Part shown: positions 52,309-61,975 of the stretch, in pieces
Numbering within the stretch: position 1 is the stretch's first letter
Layout: each line of letters starts with the position of its first letter
NCBI RefSeq assembly: GCF_902498065.1
Contig: NZ_CABVIR010000002.1
Coordinates: forward strand, 1-64,000
Direction of reading: 5' to 3'
DNA length: 64,000 nucleotides
Origin: Pseudomonas fluorescens
GTDB taxonomy: Bacteria; Pseudomonadota; Gammaproteobacteria; Pseudomonadales; Pseudomonadaceae
Position numbers and translations under genes: made by a program
The notes under the pieces: generated by a model
Seen by the model: only the letters and a program-made list of their open reading frames with translations
Told to the model about the DNA's origin: nothing
The model's database searches: none

Positions 52309-53685
52309 ATGTCCTTTACCCGTCGCCAAATCCTCGGTGGCCTGGCCGGTCTTGTTGTCGTTGGCGTCGGTGCGGGGGGCGCGTCGCGGTATTGGCTGGG
52401 CAAGATGGCCGACGCCAATGCGGGCCACGACTATGAGCTGATCGCCGCGCCGCTGGACGTCGAACTGGTGGCGGGGCACAAGACCGAAGCCTGGGCGTTC
52501 GGCCCGTCGGCGCCGGGCACCGAGTTGCGCGTGCGTCAGGGCGAATGGCTGCGGGTGCGTTTCATCAACCACTTGCCGGTGGCGACCACCATTCACTGGC
52601 ACGGCATCCGCCTGCCGCTGGAAATGGACGGCGTACCTTACGTCTCGCAACTGCCGGTGTTGCCGGGTGAATACTTCGATTACAAATTCCGCGTGCCGGA
52701 TGCCGGCAGCTATTGGTATCACCCGCACGTGAACAGCAGCGAAGAACTCGGCCGAGGCCTGGTTGGCCCGCTGATCGTCGAGGAACGCGAGCCGACCGGT
52801 TTCAAGTACGAAAAGACCCTGAGCCTCAAGAGCTGGCACGTTGATGAAGAAGGCGCGTTCGTCGCGTTCAGCATTCCTCGCGAAGCGGCCCGTGGCGGTA
52901 CGGCGGGGCGCCTGTCGACCATCAATGGTGTCTCGCAAGCGGTGATCGACTTGCCCGCCGGGCAGATCACCCGCGTGCGTCTGCTCAATCTCGACAACAC
53001 CCTGACCTATCGCCTCAACATCCCCGGCGTCGAAGCGCAGATCTACGCGCTGGATGGCAATCCTGTCGAGCCACGTCCGCTGGGCAAGGAATATTGGCTC
53101 GGCCCCGGCATGCGTATTTGTCTGGCGATCAAGGCGCCGCCGGCCGGCGAAGAATTATCACTGCGCAACGGCCCGGTACGTTTGGGCACATTCCGCTCAG
53201 TGGCGAACAGCGATGCACCGACCCAATGGCCGCCCGCATTGCCCGCCAACCCGGTGGCCGAGCCGGACCTGGCCAATGCCGAGAAACTCAACTTCAATTT
53301 CGAATGGGTGGGCTCGGTGTCGGTGAATGTCGACAACGGCAAGCCGCCGAGCCTGTGGCAGATTAACGGCAAGGCGTGGGACATCACCGACAAGACCTGC
53401 GCCGACCGCCCGATTGCCAAGCTCGAGAAGGGCAAGAGCTATATTTTCGAATTGAAAAACATGACTCAGTATCAGCATCCGATTCACCTGCACGGCATGA
53501 GCTTCAAGGTCATTGCCTCGAACCGGCACAAGGTCATCCCGTATTTCACCGACACGTACTTGCTGGGCAAGAACGAGCGTGCGCAAGTGGCGCTGGTGGC
53601 GGATAACCCTGGGGTGTGGATGTTCCATTGCCATGTGATCGACCACATGGAAACCGGCCTGATGGCCGCCATCGAGGTGGCGTGA
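52309..53685 (+). CDS. Tat-exported multicopper oxidase
   Basis: The 458-residue product has a twin-arginine signal (SFTRRQILGGLAGLVVVG) and cupredoxin domains. The copper sites are complete: HWHG (His96, His98), HPHV (His138, His140), HPIHLHG near residue 390 and HCHVIDHMETGLM near residue 440, the last carrying the type 1 Cys and axial Met. It should oxidise a small substrate or metal ion in the periplasm with reduction of oxygen to water. Its substrate is not visible. It shares one base with tadA. Confidence 0.9.
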   Translation: MSFTRRQILGGLAGLVVVGVGAGGASRYWLGKMADANAGHDYELIAAPLDVELVAGHKTEAWAFGPSAPGTELRVRQGEWLRVRFINHLPVATTIHWHGIRLPLEMDGVPYVSQLPVLPGEYFDYKFRVPDAGSYWYHPHVNSSEELGRGLVGPLIVEEREPTGFKYEKTLSLKSWHVDEEGAFVAFSIPREAARGGTAGRLSTINGVSQAVIDLPAGQITRVRLLNLDNTLTYRLNIPGVEAQIYALDGNPVEPRPLGKEYWLGPGMRICLAIKAPPAGEELSLRNGPVRLGTFRSVANSDAPTQWPPALPANPVAEPDLANAEKLNFNFEWVGSVSVNVDNGKPPSLWQINGKAWDITDKTCADRPIAKLEKGKSYIFELKNMTQYQHPIHLHGMSFKVIASNRHKVIPYFTDTYLLGKNERAQVALVADNPGVWMFHCHVIDHMETGLMAAIEVA

Positions 53686-54182
53686 TGCGACAGATTCGTC
53701 CTGCGGCGATCATTGACCGCAGTCGTGATCGCGACTTCATGCGCGAAGCGCTGGCGCTGGCCGCTCAAGGCGCGGCACTGGGTGAAGTGCCGGTGGGCGC
53801 GGTGCTGGTGCAGGACGGTGAAATCATCGGTCGCGGCTTCAATTGCCCGATCAGCGGCAACGACCCCAGCGCGCATGCCGAGATGGTCGCGATCCGCGCC
53901 GCGGCGTTGGCGGCCAGCAACTATCGCCTGCCGGGCAGTACGCTGTACGTGACGCTTGAACCGTGCAGCATGTGCGCCGGGCTGATCGTGCATTCGCGGA
54001 TTGCGCGGGTGGTGTATGGCGCTCTGGAACCGAAAGCCGGGATTGTGCAAAGTCAGGGGCAGTTTTTTACCCAGGGCTTTTTGAATCACCGGGTGTTGTA
54101 TGAGGGCGGGGTGTTGGCGGAGGAGTGCGGGGCGGTGCTCAGCGAGTTCTTCAAGGCCCGTAGGGCGAAACCTTCAGACTGA
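53685..54182 (+). CDS. tadA: tRNA-specific adenosine deaminase TadA
   Basis: TadA converts A34 of tRNA-Arg(ACG) to inosine. The 165-residue product has the zinc site His64-Ala-Glu66 (AHAEMVAI) and PCSMC (Cys94 and Cys97), plus the C-terminal helix of the family. The ATG overlaps the stop of the multicopper oxidase gene. Confidence 0.95.
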   Translation: MRQIRPAAIIDRSRDRDFMREALALAAQGAALGEVPVGAVLVQDGEIIGRGFNCPISGNDPSAHAEMVAIRAAALAASNYRLPGSTLYVTLEPCSMCAGLIVHSRIARVVYGALEPKAGIVQSQGQFFTQGFLNHRVLYEGGVLAEECGAVLSEFFKARRAKPSD

Positions 54183-54191
54183 ACACCGATC

Positions 54192-54286
54192 CCCTGTGGG
54201 AGCGAGCTTGCTCGCGATGGCGGCGGCACATCCAACAATGATGTCGACTGAAACACCGCCATCGCGGGCAAGCCCGCTCCCACAGG
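54192..54286. repeat. REP inverted pair, mixed arm types
   Basis: The left arm (54192-54222) has GCGAGCTTGCTCGC and the right arm (54256-54286) GCGGGCAAGCCCGC. One GAGC-type element is therefore paired with one GGGC-type element. Outer CGCGATGGCGG and CCGCCATCGCG match. Confidence 0.92.
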
Positions 54287-54312
54287 GTTATTGGTTGCCT
54301 GGAGATCGGGGG

Positions 54313-55269
54313 TTACTTGCGAGCCACGATCACCGCACGCATCGGCGCCGGCAGCCCTTCAATCGTCTTGCTGTGATCTTCCGGATCGAGGAAGTCGCTG
54401 AGCGACTGATACTTCATCCACTCCGTCCCGCGTTGTTCCTCGACGGTCGTCACGCTGACATCCACGCACTTCACGTCCGTGAAACCGGCACGCCGCAACC
54501 AGAGCATAAGCGCCGGCACCGATGGCAAAAACCACACGTTACGCATCTGCGCGTAACGATCTTCCGGCACCAGCACTTGTTGTTGATCACCTTCGATCAC
54601 CAGCGTTTCCAACACCAGTTCGCCGCCCTTGACCAGGCAATCCTTCAACGCCAGCAAATGTTCGATCGGTGAACGGCGGTGGTAGAACACGCCCATGGAA
54701 AACACTGTGTCGAAGCCTTCGAGCTCCGGTGGCAGGTCTTCGAAGGGGAAGGGCAGGTGCCAGGCATTCGGCTCGGACAAATAGCGCTGAACGGCCTGGA
54801 ATTGACAGAAGAACAGCCAGTTGGGATCAACACCGATCACGCTGTCCGCACCGGCGCCGAGCATGCGCCACATGTAGTAACCATTGCCGCAACCGACATC
54901 GAGGATGCGTTTGCCCTTCAGGTCCAGGTGCGGCGCGACACGCGACCACTTCCAGTCCGAACGCCATTCGGTGTCGACGTGAACGCCGAACAGATCGAAC
55001 GGACCCTTACGCCACGGCGACAAACCCATCAGCGCCGTACGCATTTGCGCGCGGGTGGCATCGTCGCAATCGGTGTCCAGGGTCAGGCCGTTGAGCAAAT
55101 CGACTTCGCTAGGCTGGATTTTTGGCAAGGCGTCCAGCGCACTCTGCCAGCGCTCCAGGTCGCCGTGACCCTTTTCCATTTTCTTGTCGAGTTGCGCTTG
55201 CAGGGTGCTGGCCCAATCGGCCAGCGGTGTGCCGGCCAGACGGCGGGCGAGGGGGGACAGATCAATCAT
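54313..55269 (-). CDS. cmoB: tRNA U34 carboxymethyltransferase CmoB
   Basis: CmoB transfers a carboxymethyl group from carboxy-SAM to 5-hydroxyuridine-34, giving cmo5U. The 318-residue product has a Rossmann methyltransferase core with [20 protein letters not shown] near residue 120 and a basic RNA-binding N-terminus. It overlaps cmoA by 4 bases on the same strand and acts directly after it. Confidence 0.95.
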   Translation of the reverse strand: MIDLSPLARRLAGTPLADWASTLQAQLDKKMEKGHGDLERWQSALDALPKIQPSEVDLLNGLTLDTDCDDATRAQMRTALMGLSPWRKGPFDLFGVHVDTEWRSDWKWSRVAPHLDLKGKRILDVGCGNGYYMWRMLGAGADSVIGVDPNWLFFCQFQAVQRYLSEPNAWHLPFPFEDLPPELEGFDTVFSMGVFYHRRSPIEHLLALKDCLVKGGELVLETLVIEGDQQQVLVPEDRYAQMRNVWFLPSVPALMLWLRRAGFTDVKCVDVSVTTVEEQRGTEWMKYQSLSDFLDPEDHSKTIEGLPAPMRAVIVARK

Positions 55270-56009
55270 GGCAAGGCAATCAACGAGGCAAAGTTAAGAC
55301 ACTGGAACCACGGCACGACTTTCGAGAACCCGGCGGCCAGCAGGCGTTCGCGGTGTTCTTCGAGGCTGTCGGGCTTCATGACGTTTTCGATGGCGCTGCG
55401 CTTCTGGGCGATTTCCAGTTCGCTGTAACCGTTCGCGCGTTTGAACGCGACGTGCAGGTCGGTGAGCAGCGTGTGTTCTTCGGGGTCGTTGAAGCGCAGC
55501 TTCTCCGAGAGAATCAATGCGCCGCCGGGCAGCAGCGATTGATGGATGCGGCTGAGCAACGCGGTGCGCTGTTCGGGAGCGATAAATTGCAGGGTGAAGT
55601 TCAGCGCCACCACCGAGGCTGGCTGAAAGTCGAGGGCGAGGATGTCGCCTTCGATCACTTCGACCGGCAGCAACTCCTGGAACATCGAGTCCTGACCGTT
55701 GAGGTATTCGCGGCAGCGCTCGACCATCGCCGTGGAGTTGTCCACAGCGATCACCCGGCAACCGTCGGTGCGCACGTGACGGCGCAACGCTTGAGTCACG
55801 GCGCCAAGCGACGAGCCGAGGTCGTAGAGCACGCTGTTGGGTTGGGCGAATTGCGCGGCGAGCACGCCGAGGTTTTCAACGATGGTCGGATAGCCGGGCA
55901 CCGAGCGCTTGATCATGTCCGGGAACACCCGCACCACGTCCTCGTTAAAGGCGAAGTCAGGCACCTGGGCCAAAGGCTGGGCGAAAAGGCGATCGGGTTC
56001 TTTGCTCAC
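55266..56009 (-). CDS. cmoA: Carboxy-S-adenosyl-L-methionine synthase CmoA
   Basis: CmoA makes carboxy-SAM from SAM and prephenate, the donor used by CmoB. The GTG at 56009 ([24 protein letters not shown]) gives 247 residues, the usual length; the frame is open upstream to 56054. The SAM-binding [20 protein letters not shown] is near residue 60. Operon with cmoB by 4-base overlap. Confidence 0.95.
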   Translation of the reverse strand: MSKEPDRLFAQPLAQVPDFAFNEDVVRVFPDMIKRSVPGYPTIVENLGVLAAQFAQPNSVLYDLGSSLGAVTQALRRHVRTDGCRVIAVDNSTAMVERCREYLNGQDSMFQELLPVEVIEGDILALDFQPASVVALNFTLQFIAPEQRTALLSRIHQSLLPGGALILSEKLRFNDPEEHTLLTDLHVAFKRANGYSELEIAQKRSAIENVMKPDSLEEHRERLLAAGFSKVVPWFQCLNFASLIALP

Positions 56010-56130
56010 GGCGGTTCCAGCGGCGTATGTGGAAAAGGCCGGCATTTTAGCCAACTTGGCGCGGGGATGCGCGGGTTGTCTGATAAACCGCCGAGACTGG
56101 ATCGGGAATCTTCGCTGTCGGGGAGATTGC

Positions 56131-56195
56131 TTTCGCGAGCAGGCTCGCTCCCACAGGATTGCGCTGTACTTGTGGGAGCGAGCCTGCTCGCGATG
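56131..56195. repeat. REP inverted pair (GAGC type)
   Basis: The arms lie at about 56131-56156 and 56169-56195 with the core GCGAGCAGGCTCGC and only about 12 bases between them. It lies between cmoA and the YhhN gene. Confidence 0.92.
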
Positions 56196-56198
56196 AAT

Positions 56199-56834
56199 TC
56201 AGCGCGGTTTCGGGCCAAACGCCGACGCCGCAATTCCCCACTGCCCCAGCCAGTAACTGAGGATGATCACGTAAGGCGCGGCATGAAACGGTGCAACAAA
56301 CCGGTTGATGCCAATCACGCTGTCCGAGAACACAAACGCCAACGCGCCGCCCGCCGCCAGCAGCGCCGAGCGTTTCGGCACATCGGTACCCAAGCGAGCC
56401 AGTGCGCGCCAAAGCATCGCGCTGATGGCCAGGCCGTAGACGATCACCGGGATCAGCAGCGGACCTAAACCATTGGCAATCAAAATCCCCAGCAGCAACG
56501 CACCAACGCCCAGCGCGAGGATCAATGGCAGCACCGCCAATCGCCGGCAATCGCTCACATACGCTTTCAAGTAGGCGAGGTGCGCGACCAAAAACGCCCC
56601 GAGGCCGAACACGAACAAATCCCCCGGCCACGCGAGCAACACATCGCCCAGCAGGGAGAAAATCAATCCAAGGCTGATCCAGCGTCGATATTCGCTGGGC
56701 GGCGCGTCGTGCAGCCAGCCGAGCAGGGCCAACACGGGCAACGGTTTGACCAGCAGGCAGAGCAGCGCGGCGTGCACGCTCAGGCCGTAAAGAAAGGTCA
56801 CCGCGCCCATCAGCGCCAGAATCAGCCAGCCCAC
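56199..56834 (-). CDS. YhhN-family membrane protein (lysoplasmalogenase-like)
   Basis: The 211-residue product is hydrophobic with about eight membrane helices. It carries the YhhN/TMEM86 signature residues in SLLGDVLLAWP near residue 61 and FVFSDSVIGINRF near residue 167. Characterised homologues hydrolyse lysoplasmalogens; bacterial substrates are uncertain. It lies 2 bases after a chagasin-like gene, so the two form an operon. Confidence 0.85.
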   Translation of the reverse strand: MGWLILALMGAVTFLYGLSVHAALLCLLVKPLPVLALLGWLHDAPPSEYRRWISLGLIFSLLGDVLLAWPGDLFVFGLGAFLVAHLAYLKAYVSDCRRLAVLPLILALGVGALLLGILIANGLGPLLIPVIVYGLAISAMLWRALARLGTDVPKRSALLAAGGALAFVFSDSVIGINRFVAPFHAAPYVIILSYWLGQWGIAASAFGPKPR

Positions 56835-56836
56835 GA

Positions 56837-57229
56837 TCAGTTAACCGAGATCGCGCAATCGAAAGTTTCGACCGGCAACACTTCCGGTGCCCACGGCTGT
56901 TGCGAGGTCAGGCGCAAGCGTCCGGAACCGGCGGCGAACGCCTGAAAGCGCCAGGTCGATACGCCGGCCGCACCCACGACACCGGCATCTTCCGGGTTGC
57001 GATAAACCTCCGGCCCCAGAGAGCGCAATACGCCACCGGCCGAATCCTGGATCGCCCAGCGGTAACCTGTGGTCGGGTTGCTCGGCAGGGTCAGGATCAG
57101 GTTTTGCCCACTGGTGAGTTTCACCGGGCATTCGCTTTGTTTTTCCACGGTCACGTTGTGTTTCGGTTGCGTGGCGCAGGCGGCCAGCAAGGCGAGGGCG
57201 AGGGGGACAAACAGGCGGGTGGGGGACAT
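56837..57229 (-). CDS. Chagasin-like cysteine peptidase inhibitor lipoprotein (I42)
   Basis: From the start at 57229 (MSPTRLFVPLALALLAAC) it has 130 residues with lipobox Cys18. The mature part has NPTTGYRW at 51-58, a GAAG turn near residue 86 and QPW at about 111-113. These correspond to the three inhibitory loops of chagasin, which occupy papain-like peptidase active sites. The third loop is usually RPW; here Arg is Gln. It is the first gene of the pair with the YhhN protein. Role: protection of the envelope against cysteine peptidases (inferred). Confidence 0.88.
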   Translation of the reverse strand: MSPTRLFVPLALALLAACATQPKHNVTVEKQSECPVKLTSGQNLILTLPSNPTTGYRWAIQDSAGGVLRSLGPEVYRNPEDAGVVGAAGVSTWRFQAFAAGSGRLRLTSQQPWAPEVLPVETFDCAISVN

Positions 57230-57322
57230 GAGGTCAGCGGCTCCGGCATTCACGACGAACGGCGAGCATAACCGAGATGAGACAAAGTGTGACAGGTTCA
57301 GAAATGGGGGGCGTCAGTAATG

Positions 57323-57419
57323 ACGCCATCGCTAGCAGGCTAGCTGCCACAGGGGTTTGCAGTGAACACAAAATTTGTGAACACCACCGAACCTTGTGGG
57401 AGCTAGCTGCTAGCGATAG
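57323..57419. repeat. REP inverted pair, CTAGC variant
   Basis: The arms lie at about 57323-57354 and 57391-57419. The core is GCTAGCAGGCTAGC instead of GCGGGCAAGCCCGC. The changes on the two sides of the stem compensate each other. The outer GTGGGAG and CTGCCAC words match only partly. Confidence 0.85.
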
Positions 57420-57443
57420 CGGTAGAACGGCGCTAAGTGACCG

Positions 57444-59861
57444 TCAGAACAAAATCTTCGCCACATCCGCAAAACGCTTGGCGAAATGCACGGTAATCCC
57501 TTCCTTCAGGTAATCCGGCAGCTCATCAAAGCTTCCACGGTTGGGCTCGGGCAAGATCAATTCAAAAATCTTCTGCCGCCGCGCCGCAATCACCTTCTCG
57601 CGCACCCCGCCAATCGGCAGGACATGCCCGGTAAGGGTCAGCTCGCCGGTCATGGCTACGCCTTTCTTCGGCGGCTGATTGCGTGCAAGCGAGAGCAAGG
57701 CACTGGCCATGGTCACGCCGGCGCTCGGGCCGTCTTTCGGAGTGGCGCCTTCCGGGACGTGCAGGTGCACAAAGGCTTCGTCGAAGAACTTCGGATCCCC
57801 GCCAAACGACTTCAGATTCGAGCTGACGTAGCTGTAGGCAATTTCCGCCGACTCTTTCATCACATCGCCCAATTGCCCGGTGAGTTTGAAGCCCCGGTTC
57901 AGCGTGTGAATCCGCGTCGCTTCGATCGGCAACGTCGCGCCGCCCATGCTGGTCCAGGCCAGGCCGGTGATCACGCCAGTGCCGGACAGCACTTGTTCGT
58001 TGCGGAACACTGGGTGCCCCAATGAAGCTTCAAGGTCCTTAGGCGCAATTTTGATCACCGCTTTCGGCTCGTCGATCAACTTCACCACGGCTTTGCGCAC
58101 CAGTTTGCCCAGTTGTTTTTCCAACTGGCGCACCCCGGCTTCACGGGCGTAACCATCGATCAACGCCTTCAATGCACTGTCGCTAATGCTCAGGCTGCCT
58201 TTCGATACGCCCGCTTTCTCAAGCTGCTTGGGCCACAAGTGGCGCTTGGCGATCGCAATTTTTTCTTCGGTGATGTAACCCGACAGGCGAATCACTTCCA
58301 TCCGGTCCAGCAACGGGCCGGGGATTGAATCGAGGGTGTTGGCGGTGCACACAAACAGCACTTTCGACAAATCCAGGCGCAGGTCCAGGTAGTGGTCGAG
58401 GAATTCGACGTTCTGTTCCGGGTCGAGGGTTTCCAGCAGCGCCGAGGCCGGGTCGCCCTGGTAGCTTTGGCCCATCTTGTCGATCTCGTCGAGCATGATC
58501 ACCGGGTTCATCACTTCGACGTCTTTCAGCGCCTGCACGAGTTTGCCCGGTTGCGCGCCGATGTAGGTGCGACGGTGGCCCTTGATTTCGGCTTCGTCGC
58601 GCATGCCGCCGAGGCTGAAACGGTAGAACGGTCGGCCGAGGGATTCGGCGATGGATTTGCCGACGCTGGTTTTACCCACGCCCGGCGGACCGACCAGCAG
58701 CACGATGGAACCACTGATTTCACCTTTATAGGCGCCCACCGCGAGGAATTCGAGGATGCGGTCCTTGATGTCGTCGAGGCCTGCGTGGTGCTTGTCCAAC
58801 ACCTTGCGCGCGTGTTTGAGGTCGAGTTTGTCCTCGCCATACACGCCCCACGGCACCGAGGTCGCCCAGTCGAGGTAGTTGCGGGTGACCGCGTACTCCG
58901 GTGAACCGGTTTCGAGGATCGACAGTTTGTTCATTTCCTCCTCGATGCGTTTCTGCGCCTGTGCCGACAAGACCTTGCCTTCCAGGCGTTGCTCGAACTG
59001 CTCGATGTCGGCGCTGCGGTCGTCCTTGGTCAGGCCCAGCTCTTGCTGGATGACCTTCAGTTGTTCCTTGAGGAAGAACTCGCGCTGATGTTCGCCAATC
59101 TTGCGGTTAACTTCGGCGGAAATTTCTTTCTGCAGGCGCGCAACTTCGACTTCCTTGCGCAGCATCGGCAGGACTTTTTCCATGCGCTTGAGCATCGGCA
59201 CGCAGTCGAGCACTTCCTGCAACTCGCTGCCCGTGGCCGAGGTCAGGGCGGCGGCGAAGTCGGTCAGCGGCGACGGGTCGTTGGGGCTGAAGCGGTTGAG
59301 GTAGTTTTTCAGCTCTTCGCTGTACAGCGGGTTGAGCGGCAGCAGCTCCTTGATCGCGTTGATCAGCGCCATGCCGTAGGCCTTGACCTCATCGGTCGGC
59401 TCGGTCGGCTGGTGCGGGTATTCGACTTCCACCAGGTACGGCGGGCGATGATGCTTGAGCCAGGTGCGGATGCGCACGCGAGTCAGGCCCTGGGCGACGA
59501 ACTGCAGCTTGCCGTTTTCGCGGCTGGCGTGATGCACCTTGACCAGCGTGCCGTAGAGCGGCAGGGCCGAGGTATCGAAATGGCGCGGGTCTTCCTGGGG
59601 CGTGTCCATGTAGAACAGGGCCAGGGAGTGATGATCGGACTTGCTGACCAGATCCAGTGTTTCAGCCCACGGTTCTTCATTGACGATCACCGGCAACACT
59701 TGGGCCGGGAAGAACGGGCGGTTGTGGATCGGGATGATGTAGACCTTGTCCGGCAGGTTCTGGCCAGGCAGGGCGAGGCCTTTTCCGGTGGAGTGATGCT
59801 CGGCGTTCTCGGGGTCGGCGTATTCGCTCGGGTCTTCGGGGAATTCTTGCTGGTCGCTCAT
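57444..59861 (-). CDS. Lon-type ATP-dependent serine protease (AsrA / PA0779-like)
   Basis: From the start at 59861 (MSDQQEFPEDPSEYADPENA) the protein has 805 residues: an N-terminal substrate domain, coiled coil at about 220-280, and an AAA+ module with GPPGVGKTSVGKSIAESLGR. The protease domain has Ser713 in DGPSAGVTMA and Lys756 in GGVREKVIAAR. The N-terminus with KVYIIPIHNRPFFPAQVLPV distinguishes it from the housekeeping Lon and matches the second pseudomonad Lon, AsrA, which is linked with heat shock and aminoglycoside tolerance. A sigma-32-like promoter precedes it. Confidence 0.9.
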   Translation of the reverse strand: MSDQQEFPEDPSEYADPENAEHHSTGKGLALPGQNLPDKVYIIPIHNRPFFPAQVLPVIVNEEPWAETLDLVSKSDHHSLALFYMDTPQEDPRHFDTSALPLYGTLVKVHHASRENGKLQFVAQGLTRVRIRTWLKHHRPPYLVEVEYPHQPTEPTDEVKAYGMALINAIKELLPLNPLYSEELKNYLNRFSPNDPSPLTDFAAALTSATGSELQEVLDCVPMLKRMEKVLPMLRKEVEVARLQKEISAEVNRKIGEHQREFFLKEQLKVIQQELGLTKDDRSADIEQFEQRLEGKVLSAQAQKRIEEEMNKLSILETGSPEYAVTRNYLDWATSVPWGVYGEDKLDLKHARKVLDKHHAGLDDIKDRILEFLAVGAYKGEISGSIVLLVGPPGVGKTSVGKSIAESLGRPFYRFSLGGMRDEAEIKGHRRTYIGAQPGKLVQALKDVEVMNPVIMLDEIDKMGQSYQGDPASALLETLDPEQNVEFLDHYLDLRLDLSKVLFVCTANTLDSIPGPLLDRMEVIRLSGYITEEKIAIAKRHLWPKQLEKAGVSKGSLSISDSALKALIDGYAREAGVRQLEKQLGKLVRKAVVKLIDEPKAVIKIAPKDLEASLGHPVFRNEQVLSGTGVITGLAWTSMGGATLPIEATRIHTLNRGFKLTGQLGDVMKESAEIAYSYVSSNLKSFGGDPKFFDEAFVHLHVPEGATPKDGPSAGVTMASALLSLARNQPPKKGVAMTGELTLTGHVLPIGGVREKVIAARRQKIFELILPEPNRGSFDELPDYLKEGITVHFAKRFADVAKILF

Positions 59862-59891
59862 GGGGCACCTGCGCAATGGGGTATGGGTCTT

Positions 59892-59919
59892 AGATGGGGC
59901 AGGTGGGGGGTGGTTTCAA
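59892..59919 (-). promoter_or_regulatory. Sigma-32 (RpoH)-type promoter of the Lon/AsrA gene
   Basis: On the minus strand TTGAAA (59919-59914) and CCCCATCT (59899-59892) are separated by 14 bases. This matches the heat-shock consensus CTTGAAA-N(11-16)-CCCCATnT in all but the first base. The start codon lies 30 bases downstream of the -10, with CAGGTG as the ribosome site. Confidence 0.75.
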
Positions 59920-60013
59920 TGGCAGGAGGGATTTCGTGATGTGTGTTCAGGTTCTGGACAGCTGCGCATCGCTAAGTGCTGGCTCCTCTGGAGCCGCAGA
60001 GGGCACGTAAATG

Positions 60014-60052
60014 AAAAAGCCCGCTGGACCGGTAATGGTCAGCGGGCTTTTT
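60014..60052 (-). terminator. Terminator of the L,D-transpeptidase gene
   Basis: On the minus strand AAAAAGCCCGCTGA and the matching AGCGGGCTTTTT form a long stem with an internal mismatch region, followed by a T run. It lies 16 bases beyond the stop. Confidence 0.85.
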
Positions 60053-60068
60053 GAGAAATATCGGCGGT

Positions 60069-60572
60069 TTAAGGGCGGATTTCGATCATCGTGCCGTCCG
60101 GCACCAAACCCCACACTTCGCGCATGTCCATGTTGCGCATGGCGATGCAGCCGTCGGTCCAGTCCAGAGTGTGGAACAGGTCTTCGGGGTTTTCTTCGGT
60201 GTCCGGCGTACCGTGGATCATGATCATGCCGCCGGGCTCGACGCCTTCGCGCCGGGCGCGTGCGGAGTCGCTGATGTTCGGGTAGGAGATGTGCATCGCC
60301 AGGTTGAATTTATCGCTGACCTTGCGCCAGTCCAGCCAATAGAAACCTTCCGGCGTACGCTTGTCGCCTTCCATCAGCTTCGGCCCCTTGGGGCGTTTGC
60401 CCAGGGAGATGCGATAGGTCTTGAGCGGCTTGCCGTCGTTGATCAATTGCAATTGATGGGCGGATTTGAGCACCAGAACTTTTTCGATGACTTTGCCGTT
60501 CAGGGTTTCCGCAACGGAAGCCTGTGACAGAGCGACGAACGACAAGCAAAACACGGCAAGCAACCAGCGCAT
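60069..60572 (-). CDS. L,D-transpeptidase family protein (YkuD domain)
   Basis: The 167-residue product has a Sec signal peptide (MRWLLAVFCLSFVALSQASVA). The YkuD domain has MIMIHGTPD near residue 117 and WTDGCIAMRN near residue 138 with the catalytic Cys and conserved Arg. Such enzymes make 3-3 peptidoglycan cross-links or attach proteins in the periplasm. It is single-gene, with a terminator at 60014. Confidence 0.92.
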   Translation of the reverse strand: MRWLLAVFCLSFVALSQASVAETLNGKVIEKVLVLKSAHQLQLINDGKPLKTYRISLGKRPKGPKLMEGDKRTPEGFYWLDWRKVSDKFNLAMHISYPNISDSARARREGVEPGGMIMIHGTPDTEENPEDLFHTLDWTDGCIAMRNMDMREVWGLVPDGTMIEIRP

Positions 60573-60623
60573 TGAAACGATATCCCTGAGAGGTGTCGCG
60601 GCTATTTTATTTATAGATGTTTT

Positions 60624-61175
60624 TTAGGTGATGGCAGGCTGAGCAAGCGGTGGGATCGACTCGGATCGCACGGGGTAGACCTCGGTCCGTCGGTCAGCGA
60701 AGAAGCATTCTAAGGTACGGCCCACCGTGCGGAAAGCCAGGTCGGACCACGGGATGTCGGCTTCGTCGAAAAGTGCCACTTCCAGGCTCTCGGGACCGGC
60801 GGAAAAATTCAGGTCAACCAGTTCGGCACGGAAGAACACATGCACCTGACTGATGTGCGGCACATCGATCAATGTATAGATGCTCAGGTTGCGCACCCGC
60901 GCGCAGGCTTCTTCGGCGGTCTCGCGAATGGCCGCCTGCTCGATGGTTTCACCGTTTTCCATGAAACCGGCGGGCAGGGTCCAGTAACCGAGCCGTGGCT
61001 CGATGGCGCGTCGGCACAGCAACACTTTCGAGCCCCAGGTTGCCACGCAGCCGGCGACGATATTGGGGTTCTGGTAGTGAATCGCCTGACAGCTGTCGCA
61101 GACAAAACGCAGACGCGAATCGCCTTCGGGAATGCGCTGGGTGACCGGGTTGCCGCACTGACTGCAAAATTTCAT
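60624..61175 (-). CDS. Nudix hydrolase with N-terminal zinc ribbon
   Basis: The 183-residue product starts with a four-Cys zinc ribbon (CSQCGNP, then CDSC near residue 26). The Nudix box GFMENGETIEQAAIRETAEE is near residue 69. Zinc ribbon plus Nudix resembles the NudC NADH/RNA decapping family, but this protein is shorter and lacks the long NudC N-terminal half. Nucleotide-diphosphate hydrolysis is likely; the substrate is unknown. The last Nudix Gly is Ala here. Confidence 0.82.
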   Translation of the reverse strand: MKFCSQCGNPVTQRIPEGDSRLRFVCDSCQAIHYQNPNIVAGCVATWGSKVLLCRRAIEPRLGYWTLPAGFMENGETIEQAAIRETAEEACARVRNLSIYTLIDVPHISQVHVFFRAELVDLNFSAGPESLEVALFDEADIPWSDLAFRTVGRTLECFFADRRTEVYPVRSESIPPLAQPAIT

Positions 61176-61321
61176 GCTTGGGTTCCTGAATGCTGCGCCT
61201 ATCTTGGCGTGCGGCGGTGTCTGTCGGCAAGTTGTCGTTTAGCGACACACAACAGTTCGGGGCTTGGGCGGTCGGTGTGATTGGTGCATGATGCGAGGTA
61301 GCGAATAAATCGAGAAGACTC

Positions 61322-61921
61322 ATGCTGGACGAGCTACTGCATCGAGTAAGCAACCACACCCCACGCACACTGGAAACCGACAAGCGTTTCCCGGAGGCCG
61401 CGGTTCTGGTGCCCATCACTCGCAGTGATGAACCGGAACTGGTTCTGACCCTGCGGGCCAGCGGGCTCTCGACCCATGGCGGCGAAGTGGCCTTCCCCGG
61501 CGGACGCCGCGACCCGGAAGACCCGGACCTGATTTTCACCGCGCTACGTGAGGCCGAAGAAGAAATCGGCTTGCCGCCGGGACTGGTCGAAGTGATCGGG
61601 CCGTTGAGCCCGCTGATTTCCCTGCATGGCATCAAGGTCACGCCTTATGTCGGCGTGATTCCGGATTTTGTCGAGTACCTGGCCAACGACGCCGAGATCG
61701 CTGCGGTGTTCAGCGTTCCCCTGGAGTTCTTTCGCAAGGACCCGCGTGAACATACCCATCGCATCGATTACCAGGGACGCAGCTGGTATGTGCCGAGTTA
61801 TCGTTACGGCGAATACAAGATCTGGGGCCTGACGGCGATCATGATCGTCGAGTTGATCAACCTGCTCTATGACGCCAAAATCAGCCTGCACCAGCCGCCC
61901 AAGAGTTTTATCAACACCTGA
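61322..61921 (+). CDS. CoA pyrophosphatase-like Nudix hydrolase (NudL/YeaB type)
   Basis: The 199-residue product has VAFPGGRRDPEDPD followed by LREAEEEIGLPPGL near residue 70, a Nudix box combined with the UPF0035 sequence found in CoA pyrophosphatases. LSPLISLHGIKVTPYVGVI follows. Family members split CoA to phosphopantetheine and 3',5'-ADP. It is divergent from the zinc-ribbon Nudix gene. Confidence 0.88.
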   Translation: MLDELLHRVSNHTPRTLETDKRFPEAAVLVPITRSDEPELVLTLRASGLSTHGGEVAFPGGRRDPEDPDLIFTALREAEEEIGLPPGLVEVIGPLSPLISLHGIKVTPYVGVIPDFVEYLANDAEIAAVFSVPLEFFRKDPREHTHRIDYQGRSWYVPSYRYGEYKIWGLTAIMIVELINLLYDAKISLHQPPKSFINT

Positions 61922-61975
61922 AGCCATCGTTTGTATGGCGTTAAGCCGCGGCTGCCTGAGCCTGAGGACAACACG

